Positions 1 through 9,253 of a stretch of 64,000 nt of DNA are shown in pieces. Position numbers and translations under genes: made by a program. This DNA comes from G025836975 sp040391135 (GTDB lineage: Bacteria; Pseudomonadota; Gammaproteobacteria; Burkholderiales; Burkholderiaceae_B). The DNA is taken from positions 1-64,000 of the forward strand of contig JBEBYL010000001.1 of NCBI GenBank assembly GCA_040391135.1, in the 5' to 3' direction. Positions within the stretch are counted from its first letter, which is position 1, and the number at the start of each line of letters is the position of its first letter. Below the pieces are notes generated by a model. The model was not told the DNA's origin. It did not search any database and saw only the letters and a list, made by a program, of their open reading frames with translations.

Positions 1-12
1 GCCATGTAAAAA

Positions 13-46
13 CCCCGAAGGTTGGATCAATATCCAACTTTCGGGG
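13..46 (-). terminator. Strong hairpin upstream of kbl, possible terminator
   Basis: Bases 13-26 pair with 33-46 (14 bp including one G-T wobble, loop 27-32). Read on the minus strand the stem is followed by five T residues, as in an intrinsic terminator; on the plus strand the following bases are not T-rich. It may end transcription of a gene lying outside the window or act as a leader hairpin before kbl. The stem is seen directly; the role is uncertain. Confidence 0.4.
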
Positions 47-140
47 GTCAGTTCAAAGTTGCCTGGCTTTTTTCTTTCGGGCTTGCAGTATATTGAGGAC
101 TGCGGCAGGAATTTCATTCGATACGACCCGGGATTACTTT

Positions 141-1340
141 ATGCGGAACTCCTTTCTAGATCATGTTCAAAGCCAGATCCAGCAACTGCGCGCCGACGGG
201 TTCTACAAGGCCGAGCGTATCCTGGACGGCCCGCAGGCGGCCCAGGTGCATCTGGCGGACGGCGATTATGTATTGAATTTCTGCGCCAATAATTATCTGG
301 GGCTGGCCAACGACAGGCGTCTCATTGAAGCGGCCAGGCAGGGCCTGGAAACAGCGGGATTCGGTCTGGCATCCGTGCGCTTCATTTGCGGAACGCAAGC
401 CGGCCACAAGCAGCTGGAGCAGGCCCTTGCGCGCTTCCTGAAAATGGGCGATGCCATCTTGTATTCCAGCTGCTTCGACGCCAACGGCGGCTTGTTCGAG
501 GTACTGCTTGACGAGAACGATGCCGTGATCAGCGATGCGTTGAATCATGCAAGCATTATCGATGGGGTCCGCTTGTGCAAGGCGCGCCGCTATCGGTATG
601 CCAACAACGACATGGCCGACCTGCGGGCGCAGTTGCAGGCCGCCGATGCGGCGGGCGCGCGCTACAAGCTGATTGCCACCGATGGCGTGTTTTCCATGGA
701 CGGCATCATTGCCGATCTGAAATCCATCTGCGACCTGGCCGACGAATTCAACGCCATGGTCATGGTGGACGATTCGCATGCCGTCGGCTTCATCGGCGAG
801 AACGGCCGCGGCACGCCTGAGTATTGCGGAGTCGAAGGACGGGTCCACATCATTACCGGCACGCTGGGCAAGGCCATGGGCGGCGCTTCGGGGGGCTATG
901 TGGCGGCGCACGAGTCCGTCGTGGAACTGCTGCGGCAGCGCTCGCGCCCTTATCTTTTCTCCAATACCCTGGCGCCCGCCATTGTGTCGGCTTCCCTGCG
1001 CGTGCTGGAACTGCTGGAAAGCGACGAAGGCCTTGCCTTGCGCCAGCGCGTGCACGAGAACGGCCAGCTGTTCCGGCAAGCGATGCAGGATCTGGGTTTC
1101 GACCTGGTGCCGGGCGGACACCCCATCATTCCCGTGATGTTCGGCGATGCCCAGCTGGCCGGCAAGATGGCCGAGGAGCTCTTGCACGAGGGGGTCTACG
1201 TGATCGGTTTCTCGTATCCGGTCGTGCCCATGGGCCGTGCCCGCATCCGCACCCAAATGAGCGCGGCCCATACACCGGAACAGATCGCCCGGGCGGTTGC
1301 GGCTTTCGAGCGCGCGGGCCGCAAGCTGGGCGTGATCTGA
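141..1340 (+). CDS. kbl: Glycine C-acetyltransferase (2-amino-3-ketobutyrate CoA ligase)
   Basis: PLP-dependent enzyme that cleaves 2-amino-3-ketobutyrate with CoA to glycine and acetyl-CoA, the second step of threonine catabolism. The protein has 399 residues, close to the E. coli enzyme (398). The PLP lysine is K244 in the segment TGTLGKAMGGASGG, and VDDSHAVGF carries the cofactor-contacting Asp and His. An upstream in-frame TTG at 93 exists, but the ATG at 141 gives the family-typical N-terminus (MRNSFLDHV). The next gene, tdh, makes the substrate; the gap is 35 bp, so the two form an operon. Identification is firm. Confidence 0.97.
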   Translation: MRNSFLDHVQSQIQQLRADGFYKAERILDGPQAAQVHLADGDYVLNFCANNYLGLANDRRLIEAARQGLETAGFGLASVRFICGTQAGHKQLEQALARFLKMGDAILYSSCFDANGGLFEVLLDENDAVISDALNHASIIDGVRLCKARRYRYANNDMADLRAQLQAADAAGARYKLIATDGVFSMDGIIADLKSICDLADEFNAMVMVDDSHAVGFIGENGRGTPEYCGVEGRVHIITGTLGKAMGGASGGYVAAHESVVELLRQRSRPYLFSNTLAPAIVSASLRVLELLESDEGLALRQRVHENGQLFRQAMQDLGFDLVPGGHPIIPVMFGDAQLAGKMAEELLHEGVYVIGFSYPVVPMGRARIRTQMSAAHTPEQIARAVAAFERAGRKLGVI

Positions 1341-1375
1341 CGCAAACCGCTTACTACGCTTTATCGGAGCACACC

Positions 1376-2404
1376 ATGCGAGCCCTCGCAAAACTCGAAC
1401 CCGACACCGGCTTGACCCTGACAGACGTTCCGCGCCCGGTGGTTGGCCACAACGATGTCCTCATAAAAATAAAAAAGACCGCTATTTGCGGCACCGATAT
1501 CCATATCTGGAAATGGGATGACTGGGCCAGCAAGACGATACCGGTACCCATGCATGTCGGCCACGAATACGTGGGCGAGATTGTCGAAATCGGCCAGGAG
1601 GTCAGCGGCTTCAAGATCGGCGATCGGGTTTCGGGCGAAGGGCACATCACTTGCGGTTATTGCCGTAATTGCCGGGCGGGCAGGCGCCATCTATGCCGCA
1701 ATACCTCGGGCGTGGGCGTCAACCGGCCGGGCGCTTTCGCCGATTATCTGGCCCTGCCGGCATTCAACGCATTCAAGATACCAGACGACGTCCCGGACGA
1801 GCTGGCGGCGATCTTCGATCCTTTCGGCAACGCCACCCATACGGCGCTGGCGTTCAACCTGGTGGGCGAGGATGTGCTGATTACGGGCGCCGGTCCCATA
1901 GGCGCCATGGCTGCCGCCATTGCCCGGCATGTGGGTGCGCGCAATGTCGTCATCACCGATGTCAACGACTACCGCCTGGAACTGGCCGCGCGCATGGGTG
2001 CAAGCCGCACAGTGAATGTAAGCCGGGAATCCCTGCATGATGTCATGGCCGAACTGGGCATGACCGAAGGGTTCGACGTGGGCCTGGAGATGTCGGGCGT
2101 CCCCAGCGCCTTCGAATCCATGCTCGAAGAAATGAACCATGGCGGCAAGATCGCCATGCTGGGCATACTTCCCAGCGGCTTCGGCATCGACTGGAACAAG
2201 ATCATTTTCAAGGGCCTGGAGATCAAAGGAATCTACGGTCGCGAAATGTTCGAGACCTGGTACAAGATGGTGGCCATGCTGCAAAGCGGGCTGGATCTGT
2301 CGCCCATCATTACCCACCGCTATGCCGTCGATGATTATCGCAAGGGCTTCGACGCCATGCTGTCCGGACAAAGCGGCAAGGTCATCCTGGACTGGGCGGC
2401 CTAG
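1376..2404 (+). CDS. tdh: L-threonine 3-dehydrogenase
   Basis: Zinc-dependent medium-chain dehydrogenase that oxidises L-threonine to 2-amino-3-ketobutyrate with NAD+, feeding Kbl. It has 342 residues (E. coli 341). The catalytic zinc ligand is C38 in AICGTDIHIW, with the GHEYVGE His-Glu pair following. The structural zinc cysteines lie in CGYCRNCRAGRRHLC and the Rossmann motif is GAGPIGAMAA. A longer open frame runs upstream through kbl, but the ATG at 1376 gives the standard N-terminus. It lies just after kbl and just before a pseudouridine synthase gene. Confidence 0.97.
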   Translation: MRALAKLEPDTGLTLTDVPRPVVGHNDVLIKIKKTAICGTDIHIWKWDDWASKTIPVPMHVGHEYVGEIVEIGQEVSGFKIGDRVSGEGHITCGYCRNCRAGRRHLCRNTSGVGVNRPGAFADYLALPAFNAFKIPDDVPDELAAIFDPFGNATHTALAFNLVGEDVLITGAGPIGAMAAAIARHVGARNVVITDVNDYRLELAARMGASRTVNVSRESLHDVMAELGMTEGFDVGLEMSGVPSAFESMLEEMNHGGKIAMLGILPSGFGIDWNKIIFKGLEIKGIYGREMFETWYKMVAMLQSGLDLSPIITHRYAVDDYRKGFDAMLSGQSGKVILDWAA

Positions 2405-2408
2405 CGCC

Positions 2409-3359
2409 TTGAAGAAAAGCCGGCGTATCGATTTCGTGCGCAACGCGCCGTTGCCCATGCGCGGCGGCGTGGCGCCCAGCCGCGTCTATTTGCCTGCGGG
2501 ATCCTGGACGACGCTGCTGGATTTCCTGGTCGAGCGCTTCAGGCATGTGCCGTCGCCGGTGTTGCAAGGCCGCCTGGCACGTGGCGAAATCGTCGACGAG
2601 GCGGGCGTGCCGCAGGCATCCGGCGACTCCTACAAGGGATTGCGCTGGCTTTGGTATTACCGCGAGGTGCCCCAGGAACCCGAGCTTCCCTTCGAGTTGC
2701 CGGTGCTGTTTCGCGATAAATATCTGGTGGCTGTGGACAAGCCGCATTTTCTGGCCAGTACGCCGGGCGGCCGTTACCTGCGCGAAACCGCCTTGACCCG
2801 CCTGCGCCAGGCGCTGGACATGCCTTTGCTGAGCCCGATCCACCGCCTGGACCGGGATACGGCGGGAGTCCTGCTGTTCTGCGCCGATCCGGATAGCCGG
2901 GGCGCGTATCAGTGCCTGTTCCAGACCCGTGACGTGCGCAAGGAATATGAGGCCTTGGCGCCATTGCGCGGCGACGTGGCGCTGCCCATGCTGCGGCGCA
3001 GCCTTATCCAGCCTCGGCCCGGCCATTTCACCATGCAAGAGGCCGATGGCGAGCCCAATAGCGAAACGCATATTGAACTGCTGGCTGAAACGGGTGGCCT
3101 GGGCTTGTTTCGCTTGCGGCCGCATACCGGGCGCAAGCATCAGCTGCGTGTCCACATGAGCGGCCTGGGCATGCCGATATGCAACGACGGCTTCTATCCC
3201 GAATTGAAGCCGTACGCGCAAGCAGATGATTTCAGCCGGCCTCTGCAATTGCTTGCTCGTGCCATCGAGTTCACCGATCCCATCAGCGGCCATGCGCGGC
3301 GTTTTGAAAGCCTGCGCAGGCTGCCTGGCCCGGCAACGGTTTCCGGGCCGGGCGCGTAA
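2409..3359 (+). CDS. RluA-family pseudouridine synthase
   Basis: Converts specific uridines in RNA (probably rRNA or tRNA) to pseudouridine. The catalytic motif HRLDRDTAGVLLF is present with the aspartate at residue 148, followed by the family segments FQTRDVRKEYEAL and LRPHTGRKHQLRVH. The start is uncertain: TTG at 2409, four bases after tdh, is chosen because it keeps a basic leader (KKSRRIDFVRNAPLPM); the ATG at 2457 is the alternative and no strong ribosome site decides. About 316 residues from the TTG. The RNA target cannot be read from sequence. Probably co-transcribed with tdh. Confidence 0.88.
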   Translation: MKKSRRIDFVRNAPLPMRGGVAPSRVYLPAGSWTTLLDFLVERFRHVPSPVLQGRLARGEIVDEAGVPQASGDSYKGLRWLWYYREVPQEPELPFELPVLFRDKYLVAVDKPHFLASTPGGRYLRETALTRLRQALDMPLLSPIHRLDRDTAGVLLFCADPDSRGAYQCLFQTRDVRKEYEALAPLRGDVALPMLRRSLIQPRPGHFTMQEADGEPNSETHIELLAETGGLGLFRLRPHTGRKHQLRVHMSGLGMPICNDGFYPELKPYAQADDFSRPLQLLARAIEFTDPISGHARRFESLRRLPGPATVSGPGA

Positions 3360-3385
3360 GGCTTTGCCTTATGGCATGGCGTGCC

Positions 3386-4381
3386 TTAGTACCGATCGAA
3401 GCAGGACTGGATCGCGTCGCGATCGCGGCTTAGCGTCAAGGCCAGCATAAGGAGTATCCGGGCCTTTTGGGGGTTCAGCGAATCGCCCGATATCAGGCCG
3501 CGCCGGGCATCATACGGGCTGGCGGTCACGATGCCGGAGCCGCTGCGGCTGCCGCGCACACAGGCGATTCCCTGTTTGACGGCGCGTTTCAGGCCTTTCT
3601 CGGCTTGCGGCGACAAGCTGCCGTTGCCGCAAGCCGCCACCACGATGCCTTGTACACCGGCGGCGATCGATGCATCGTACAAATGCGGGCCGGCGTCCTG
3701 ATGGTCGTAAATAATGTCCACCGCGGGCAGCTTGCGAACGCCCGCCAAGTTGAACTCGGTATTCAAGGTATGCAGTTTTTCAGAGTGTTGAGACATGTGC
3801 AGCCGGCCATTGACAATCTGGCCCAGGCTGCCCTGGCCGGACGACTGGAAGGTTTCGACCTGCGTGGTATTGGTCTTGGTGACGAAGCGCGCCGCATGGA
3901 CACGATCATTCAGCATGACCAGCACGCCGCGTCCCCAGGCTTCGCGCCGGGAAGCAAGCAGGATGGCGTTATACAAGTTAAGCGGGCCATCCGCGCTAAG
4001 GGCCGAGCCGGGCCGCATGGCGCCGGTCAGCACAATGGGCTTGCCGCTTTTTATCGTCAGGTTCAGGAAGTAGGCGGTCTCTTCCAGCGTATCCGTCCCG
4101 TGGGTGATTACGGCGCCATCGACGGCAGGATCGGCCAGCAAGCTGTCGAGCCGCGCCGCCAGTTTCAACAGCATCTTGTTCGTGATGCAGCGGCTGTCCA
4201 CATTGAACACTTGCTCGCACCGGATGTCGGCCAGCGTCGTGATTTCAGGCACCGCGGTAAGCAGGGCCTCTATGCCCTCGGTCACCGAGTAATCAGCCAG
4301 TGCTGTGGCGGCCTGCGCTGTCGAGGCAATGGTGCCGCCGGTTCCCAGCAAGGCGATGTGGGGGAGTTGCTTTCGCGTCAT
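3386..4381 (-). CDS. L-asparaginase (type I/II family), no signal peptide
   Basis: Hydrolyses L-asparagine to aspartate and ammonia. It has 331 residues. The first catalytic threonine is T14 in GTGGTIAS and the second, with its aspartate, is T96-D97 in THGTDTLEET. The C-terminal half contains AACGNGSLSP and RGSRSGSG, typical of the family. No secretion signal is present, so it should act in the cytoplasm. It is the last gene of a leftward operon after two amino-acid ABC permeases (38 bp gap), which suggests that the imported amino acid, or one product of its use, is asparagine. Glutaminase activity is possible. Confidence 0.92.
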   Translation of the reverse strand: MTRKQLPHIALLGTGGTIASTAQAATALADYSVTEGIEALLTAVPEITTLADIRCEQVFNVDSRCITNKMLLKLAARLDSLLADPAVDGAVITHGTDTLEETAYFLNLTIKSGKPIVLTGAMRPGSALSADGPLNLYNAILLASRREAWGRGVLVMLNDRVHAARFVTKTNTTQVETFQSSGQGSLGQIVNGRLHMSQHSEKLHTLNTEFNLAGVRKLPAVDIIYDHQDAGPHLYDASIAAGVQGIVVAACGNGSLSPQAEKGLKRAVKQGIACVRGSRSGSGIVTASPYDARRGLISGDSLNPQKARILLMLALTLSRDRDAIQSCFDRY

Positions 4382-4419
4382 CGAGATATTCCCAGGCCGA
4401 CCGCCCCTTGGGCGGAAGT

Positions 4420-5097
4420 TCAGTGTTTAAGCCAGCGCTCGAGCATATGCACGCAGGCCAGCAGGAAGAAGTTGATCATCAGGTACAGCATGCCCGCCAG
4501 AATGAATGTTTCGATAATGGCATAGTTCTGGTTCATAAGGCGCTTGGCGTGCCCGGTCAGCTCCATGACGGCAATGGTCGAGGCAAGACTGGTGCCCTTG
4601 ATGGCCAGGACGATTTCGTTGCTGTAGGCGGGCAGCGCCTGGCGGATGGCCAGCGGAAAAACCACGCGGCGAAAGCGCAGCGTGGCGGACATGCCGCAAG
4701 CCTTGGCCGCTTCGATCTGCCCCTTGGGCACGGACTGGAAGCCGCCGCGCAGCACTTCGCTGACGTAGGCGCCGCTGTTCAGCGCGATGGCCAGTATCGC
4801 GCAGCGTCCGCCATCGCTGAACAGCCACCACAGGGCGGGGTTCTCGCGCACGAAAGACAGGGTGCCTATTCCGTAGTAAAGAATGAACAATTGCACCAGC
4901 AACGGCGTGCCGCGAAAGCAGGTGCTGTAGACGAATGAGAAGCGCGATGCCAGCGAATTGGGCGACATGCGCATGAGCGCCAGGCCCAGGCCGATGAGCG
5001 AAGCCAGGACGATGGACGTCAGGCCGATGTAGACGCTAAGGCCGAAGCCCTGGAACAGGTTGGCGACGGTATGCTGAAAGAGCGCGGCATCCAGCAT
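4420..5097 (-). CDS. Polar amino-acid ABC transporter permease (HisM/ArtM type)
   Basis: Inner-membrane subunit of about 225 residues. It has the HisMQ-type EAA loop (GQIEAAKACGMSATLRFRRVV), where the ATPase docks, and several hydrophobic segments. The ATG at 5097 is chosen over a TTG at 5103 because AGGGGA lies 8 bp upstream of the ATG. The stop of the preceding permease gene lies two bases before it, so the pair is translationally coupled. It should pair with the next permease, the binding protein and the ATPase of the same operon. Substrate is not determined by sequence. Confidence 0.93.
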   Translation of the reverse strand: MLDAALFQHTVANLFQGFGLSVYIGLTSIVLASLIGLGLALMRMSPNSLASRFSFVYSTCFRGTPLLVQLFILYYGIGTLSFVRENPALWWLFSDGGRCAILAIALNSGAYVSEVLRGGFQSVPKGQIEAAKACGMSATLRFRRVVFPLAIRQALPAYSNEIVLAIKGTSLASTIAVMELTGHAKRLMNQNYAIIETFILAGMLYLMINFFLLACVHMLERWLKH

Positions 5098-5099
5098 GA

Positions 5100-5810
5100 T
5101 CAATGTCCCCTCATGCCGCGGCCGAAATGGCGTTCTGCCACCACGAATATGCCTTGGCTGCCCACGCCGACGATAAAGTACAGGGCGCCGGCCATCAGGT
5201 ACAGCGCCAGGGGCTCACGCGTGGCGGCGGCGCCCAATACGGCGGCGCGCATGATTTCCACCAGGCCCACCAGCGAGATGAGCGCCGTGTCCTTGAGTGC
5301 TGTTTGCCATACGTTATTGGTGCCCGGCAGCGCATACCAGAACATTTGCGGGATGATGATGCGCAGCAGGCGCTGGCCCGGCGTCATTCCGATGGCCTTG
5401 GCGGCCTCGATCTGGCCGGCCGGTATGGCGTTCAGGGCGCCGCGAAACACCTCGACGCCGTAAGAGCCCGCTATCAGTCCTATCGCCAGTATGCCGACCA
5501 GGGCGGGAAACCAGCTGGTCATGGCCTCTTGCCAGTTCAGCATGTCGGCCAGGTCCGCGGCCGCCTGGACCGAACCGAAGAACAACAGATAGATGACGAG
5601 CAGTTCCGGAATGCTTCGCACCACGGTGGTGTAGACGCTGACGAGCAAACCGGGCAGCCGGGCGCCGGCGGTCTTGATGCTGGCCCCGGCTATGCCTATG
5701 ACTATACCCAGGGCCATGCCGAGTATCGATATGAGCAGGGTCATGGCGGTGCCGCGCAGGAGCGTCCAGCCCCATCCTTCGCGCAGCACCGACTGTATAG
5801 TCTCGAGCAT
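5100..5810 (-). CDS. Polar amino-acid ABC transporter permease (HisQ/ArtQ type)
   Basis: Inner-membrane permease of 236 residues, partner of the adjacent permease. The EAA motif GQIEAAKAIGMTPGQRLLRII is clear, and the N-terminal segment TLLRGTAMTLLISILGMALG is the first membrane span with the usual His/Glu transporter permease signature. It lies six bases after the binding-protein gene stop and is followed immediately by the second permease. The operon order ATPase, binding protein, permease, permease, asparaginase supports uptake of asparagine or a similar polar or cationic amino acid; that substrate is inference. Confidence 0.93.
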   Translation of the reverse strand: MLETIQSVLREGWGWTLLRGTAMTLLISILGMALGIVIGIAGASIKTAGARLPGLLVSVYTTVVRSIPELLVIYLLFFGSVQAAADLADMLNWQEAMTSWFPALVGILAIGLIAGSYGVEVFRGALNAIPAGQIEAAKAIGMTPGQRLLRIIIPQMFWYALPGTNNVWQTALKDTALISLVGLVEIMRAAVLGAAATREPLALYLMAGALYFIVGVGSQGIFVVAERHFGRGMRGH

Positions 5811-5816
5811 GGGAGC

Positions 5817-6632
5817 TTACTTCTTGCAGACCTCGTAGTTCGAAATGTCGATATCGAACCATTTTTCGCTGGATGCTTTGACGGTGCCGTCATTGATCAG
5901 CTTGCACAAGGCGGCATCGACCTTTTTCTTCAGCTCGGTCTTTTCCTTGTTGATTCCCACGCCTATGCCATAGCCCAGGACTTCCGGCGCCGAGGATCCT
6001 TTGATGATCAGCTTGGACAGCGCGAAGTTCTTGTCGCCGACCTTTTTAAGAAACTTGGATTGCGAGGTCAGGTCGGCGAAAGTGGCATCCAGGCGGCCGG
6101 CGTCCAGGTCGATCTGCATCTGATCCAGCGTATCGTAATTCTTGATCTTCAGATCGGGGGCCGATTTGCGCAGGTAATCGCCATGAGTGGTGCCGCCTTG
6201 CACCCCCACAGTCTTGCCGGCCAATCCTTTGAAAATGGCGTCGGCGCTGTCTGCGGAAACCAAGGCGCTGCCCTTGGGCAGGACGAAAATCGCATCTTCG
6301 ACCGCATAGGGGGTGCTGAACGAGATACGCTTGCTGCGCTCGGGCGTGACCGACATGCCCGAGATGATCAGGTCGAAGCGATTGGCGTCCAGCGACGGTA
6401 TGAGGCTGTCGAACGCTTGTACAACGAAGCGGCAATCGGCATTCAGTTCCTTGCAAAGCGCATTGCCTACGTCGGCATCGAAACCGCTGACCTTGCCGGC
6501 GGCGTCGACCATGCTCCAGGGCGGATAACCGCCTTCCGTGCCGATTTTAAGGGTGGCGGCAGAGGCAATGTTCAGCCCCAGCAGCGCCAGGCCCGCGCAC
6601 AGCGCGACTTTTTGGATAATAGGTTTGATCAC
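5817..6632 (-). CDS. Periplasmic polar amino-acid binding protein (family 3)
   Basis: Solute receptor of the ABC system, 271 residues. The N-terminus has a signal peptide (basic start, then KVALCAGLALLGLNIASA before ATLKIGTEGGYPPW), and the family 3 signature GFDADVGNALCKEL follows. The GTG at 6632 is chosen because AGGAAG lies just upstream and the signal peptide then starts normally; longer in-frame starts reach 6743 but add an implausible leader. Closest family resemblance is to lysine/arginine/ornithine and histidine binding proteins. The upstream gap to the ATPase gene is about 160 bp. Confidence 0.92.
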   Translation of the reverse strand: MIKPIIQKVALCAGLALLGLNIASAATLKIGTEGGYPPWSMVDAAGKVSGFDADVGNALCKELNADCRFVVQAFDSLIPSLDANRFDLIISGMSVTPERSKRISFSTPYAVEDAIFVLPKGSALVSADSADAIFKGLAGKTVGVQGGTTHGDYLRKSAPDLKIKNYDTLDQMQIDLDAGRLDATFADLTSQSKFLKKVGDKNFALSKLIIKGSSAPEVLGYGIGVGINKEKTELKKKVDAALCKLINDGTVKASSEKWFDIDISNYEVCKK

Positions 6633-6795
6633 GTGAGTCTTCCTAGATAAGGCTGCGCAAGCAGCGGGCAATTGTTGTGGTTTGTTTGCCATGGCAGGTA
6701 CGATCGCAATGGCGGAGCCGTCCTGGAACCAAGATCTTACCAAAGTGCCCGAGGTGTCCGCCCGGACGCATGGCGATTTCCGTCAGGCATGAAGA

Positions 6796-7569
6796 TCAAT
6801 GGGTGGGCCGCAGGAACTGGCGCAGGCGCTCGGATTCGGGCTGCCCGAAGAGGGCGTCGGGGGCCGCTTCCTCTTCTATCAGGCCGTTATGCATGAATAT
6901 GGTCCGATCCGAGACTTCGCGGGCGAACTTCATCTCGTGTGTGACCAGCAGCATGCTGCGGCCCTCATCCGCCAGTTGGCGAATCACGCGCAAGACCTCG
7001 CCCACCATTTCGGGATCCAGCGCCGACGTGGGTTCGTCGAACAGCAGGACGTCGGGGTTCATGGCCAAGGCGCGCGCGATGGCGACGCGTTGCTGCTGGC
7101 CTCCCGACAATTCCGCGGGGTAGGCGTCTTTTTTTTCCGACAGGCCCACCTTGGCCAGCAAATGAAGGGCGTACTCGCTGGCCTGGTTTTTGGAAACGCC
7201 TTGCACATGCACGGGCCCTTCAATGATGTTCTGCAGGACATTGCGATGCGACCACAGATTGAAGTTCTGGAAAACCATGCCCAGGCGCGCGCGCACGCGT
7301 TCCAGCTGGCGAGGATCGCTGCTGACCGCCACGCCGTCCCGGCGTTTATGGCTGCGCAGGGTTTCGCCGCCTATGTGAACCAGGCCTTCGTCGGGTACCA
7401 CCAAGTGGTTGATGCAGCGCAGGAGCGTGCTTTTTCCGGAACCCGAAGCACCGATTATGGAAAGGACATTGCCCTGGCTGGCCGAGAACGAGATTCCGCG
7501 CAGGACTTCATTCGAGCCAAAGGACTTGTGGATATTTTCCAGGCGGACGGCGTAATCGCTAGCGGTCAT
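6796..7569 (-). CDS. Polar amino-acid ABC transporter ATPase (HisP/GlnQ type)
   Basis: Cytoplasmic ATP-hydrolysing subunit, 257 residues. Walker A is GASGSGKST, the ABC signature is LSGGQQQR, Walker B is VLLFDEPTSALD and the switch histidine is in VTHEMKFAR. The ATG at 7569 (MTASDYAVRLENIHKSF) is preferred to an upstream start at 7635, which adds a non-homologous basic tail. First gene of the leftward operon that continues with the binding protein, two permeases and the asparaginase. Confidence 0.95.
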   Translation of the reverse strand: MTASDYAVRLENIHKSFGSNEVLRGISFSASQGNVLSIIGASGSGKSTLLRCINHLVVPDEGLVHIGGETLRSHKRRDGVAVSSDPRQLERVRARLGMVFQNFNLWSHRNVLQNIIEGPVHVQGVSKNQASEYALHLLAKVGLSEKKDAYPAELSGGQQQRVAIARALAMNPDVLLFDEPTSALDPEMVGEVLRVIRQLADEGRSMLLVTHEMKFAREVSDRTIFMHNGLIEEEAAPDALFGQPESERLRQFLRPTH

Positions 7570-7743
7570 GGAGCACAGCGCGTTGCGGCGGCGTAAGGAA
7601 TGGGCAGGATGAGCATGGCTTTTGCGTCGGCGCAAAAAGCGTTCATTTTACCCTGTTGCGCGCCCCGCCCGTGTCCCAGCGCCGTTCCGGCGGCCCCGTG
7701 TCCCGCCCGGCTGGCCGGCCTTTCAAGCACGCTCCCTGGAGCA

Positions 7744-9201
7744 TCAGGGTGCGCGTCGCAGTTCGGCGGAAGGATACTTGATCTGGGCCCTGTACTTGGA
7801 CACGGTGCGCCGCGCCACGACCACCCCTTCGCGCGCCAGCTTGCTGGCAAGCGTTACGTCCGAGAGCGGCGCTTTCGGATTTTCTTCCTCTATCATTTCC
7901 TGGATCAGCGCCCGCACCGCAACGGCGGAGCATGTGCCGCCCGAGCTCGTCGCCAGCTCGCGAGAGAAAAAGTGCTTGAATTCATAGATTCCGCGCGGCG
8001 AAGCCAGGTATTTGTTGCTGGTCGCACGAGAGACGGTGGATTCGTGAAGGCCAAGCTCATCGGCTATTTCGCTTAGCATCAATGGCCGCAAGGCGATTTC
8101 ACCGTAGTCGAAGAAGGTTTGCTGGCGCGCCACGATGGCTTGCGCCACACGCTGTATCGTTGTGCTGCGCTGCTCCAGGCTGCGCATCAGCCAGCGTGCT
8201 TCCTGCAAAGCCTGAGCCATCAGCGAACGGCCGTTATAGCGGCTTTCCTTGAAAACCTGGGCGTAAGCCGTATTCAGGCGAGCCTGGGGAATGGCACTGT
8301 CATTGCCGATGGCGACCCAGGCCTTGCCGACCTTGCGCACGATAACGTCCGGTACAACATAGCAGGACGGATCCACCGCGCTATAACGTCCTCCTGGCCG
8401 CGGATCGAGGGAACGTATCAAAGCGCAAGCTTGCTGCAGATCCGGCGTTGCGCAGCCCAGCACCCGCGCCAGGCCCGGGTAGTCGCAACGGCCCAGCCTG
8501 TCCAGGTGTCCGGTCACGATGCGCAAGGCAAGCGTCCGGCCGGCGGTGTCTTCCGGCAAGGCGTTCAGTTGCAGCGTCAGGCATTCCGACAAATTGCGGG
8601 CAGCCAGGCCCGGCGTTCCGATCTGCTGCACCAAATGCAAGACGATTTCCCATTCGCTGTCCTGGGGAGGAGGAGAAAATTGCGTGGCATCGGCCAGTTC
8701 CGCAAAGGGGATGCGGAGGTAGCCGTCATCATCAAGAGCTTCAATGATGTATTGCGCCAGGGCATGGTCGCGTTCGCTTAATTTATAAGCGCATGCGTCG
8801 GCAAGAAGGCTCTCCTTGAAGGATGTTTCGCTTCGCGCCCATTGACCGACATCGGAGTCGGATGAGTCAGCGTTCCGGCTGACGGGGTAGTCGCCGGAAT
8901 ACCCTGACGGGGCATCGGCCTCGATATGCTGGGTTGCCGGCATTGATTCCTGCTCGTCGCCGGACGGTGACGCCGGCGGTGATGAGGCATGCTCATGCTC
9001 GCTGTCCGGAGCCGGCGAGTCCGCCTCCGGCATCGCGGACGGGTCTTCCTGCTCTTCCAGGAAAGGATTGTTGGCAATGGCCTCGGCCACCTCGCGGCTG
9101 AAGTCCAAGGTGGACATTTGAAGAAGCTTGACGGACTGCTGCAGTCTGGGGGTAAGCGTGGTCTGCTGCCGGGTCTGCAATTCAAAAGAAATCTGGGCCA
9201 C
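7744..9201 (-). CDS. rpoN: RNA polymerase sigma-54 factor, probable additional copy (RpoN2-like)
   Basis: Directs RNA polymerase to -24/-12 promoters and needs an AAA+ activator to open them. 485 residues: Gln/Leu-rich activator-interacting region I at the N-terminus (LQTRQQTTLTPRLQQSVKLL), an acidic Ser/Pro/Glu linker at about 50-105, the core-binding region, a helix-turn-helix (LSEIADELGLHESTVSRA), and the RpoN box ARRTVSKYR at 463-471. The start is GTG 9201 with GGGAGA upstream. The usual rpoN neighbours (lptB, hpf, ptsN) are absent, so this is probably an extra copy serving the adjacent locus. A sigma-54 promoter at 9254-9269 suggests autoregulation. Confidence 0.95.
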   Translation of the reverse strand: MAQISFELQTRQQTTLTPRLQQSVKLLQMSTLDFSREVAEAIANNPFLEEQEDPSAMPEADSPAPDSEHEHASSPPASPSGDEQESMPATQHIEADAPSGYSGDYPVSRNADSSDSDVGQWARSETSFKESLLADACAYKLSERDHALAQYIIEALDDDGYLRIPFAELADATQFSPPPQDSEWEIVLHLVQQIGTPGLAARNLSECLTLQLNALPEDTAGRTLALRIVTGHLDRLGRCDYPGLARVLGCATPDLQQACALIRSLDPRPGGRYSAVDPSCYVVPDVIVRKVGKAWVAIGNDSAIPQARLNTAYAQVFKESRYNGRSLMAQALQEARWLMRSLEQRSTTIQRVAQAIVARQQTFFDYGEIALRPLMLSEIADELGLHESTVSRATSNKYLASPRGIYEFKHFFSRELATSSGGTCSAVAVRALIQEMIEEENPKAPLSDVTLASKLAREGVVVARRTVSKYRAQIKYPSAELRRAP

Positions 9202-9253
9202 TTCGTGTCTCCCTGTTAAAGATATGTTTGTGTAAACACGCAATGGATACTCA

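Noticed and set aside
156..1391. 411-codon leftward frame over kbl
   Set aside because: Lies opposite a clear kbl gene, has no recognisable domain and shows shadow composition.
3467..4525. 352-codon rightward frame over the asparaginase gene
   Set aside because: Opposite strand of a gene with full catalytic motifs; no domain or ribosome site.
5103..6650. 515-codon rightward open frame opposite the ABC permease and receptor genes
   Set aside because: Antisense to well-supported membrane and receptor proteins; its product is a Gln/Arg/His-rich shadow typical of high-GC complementary frames.
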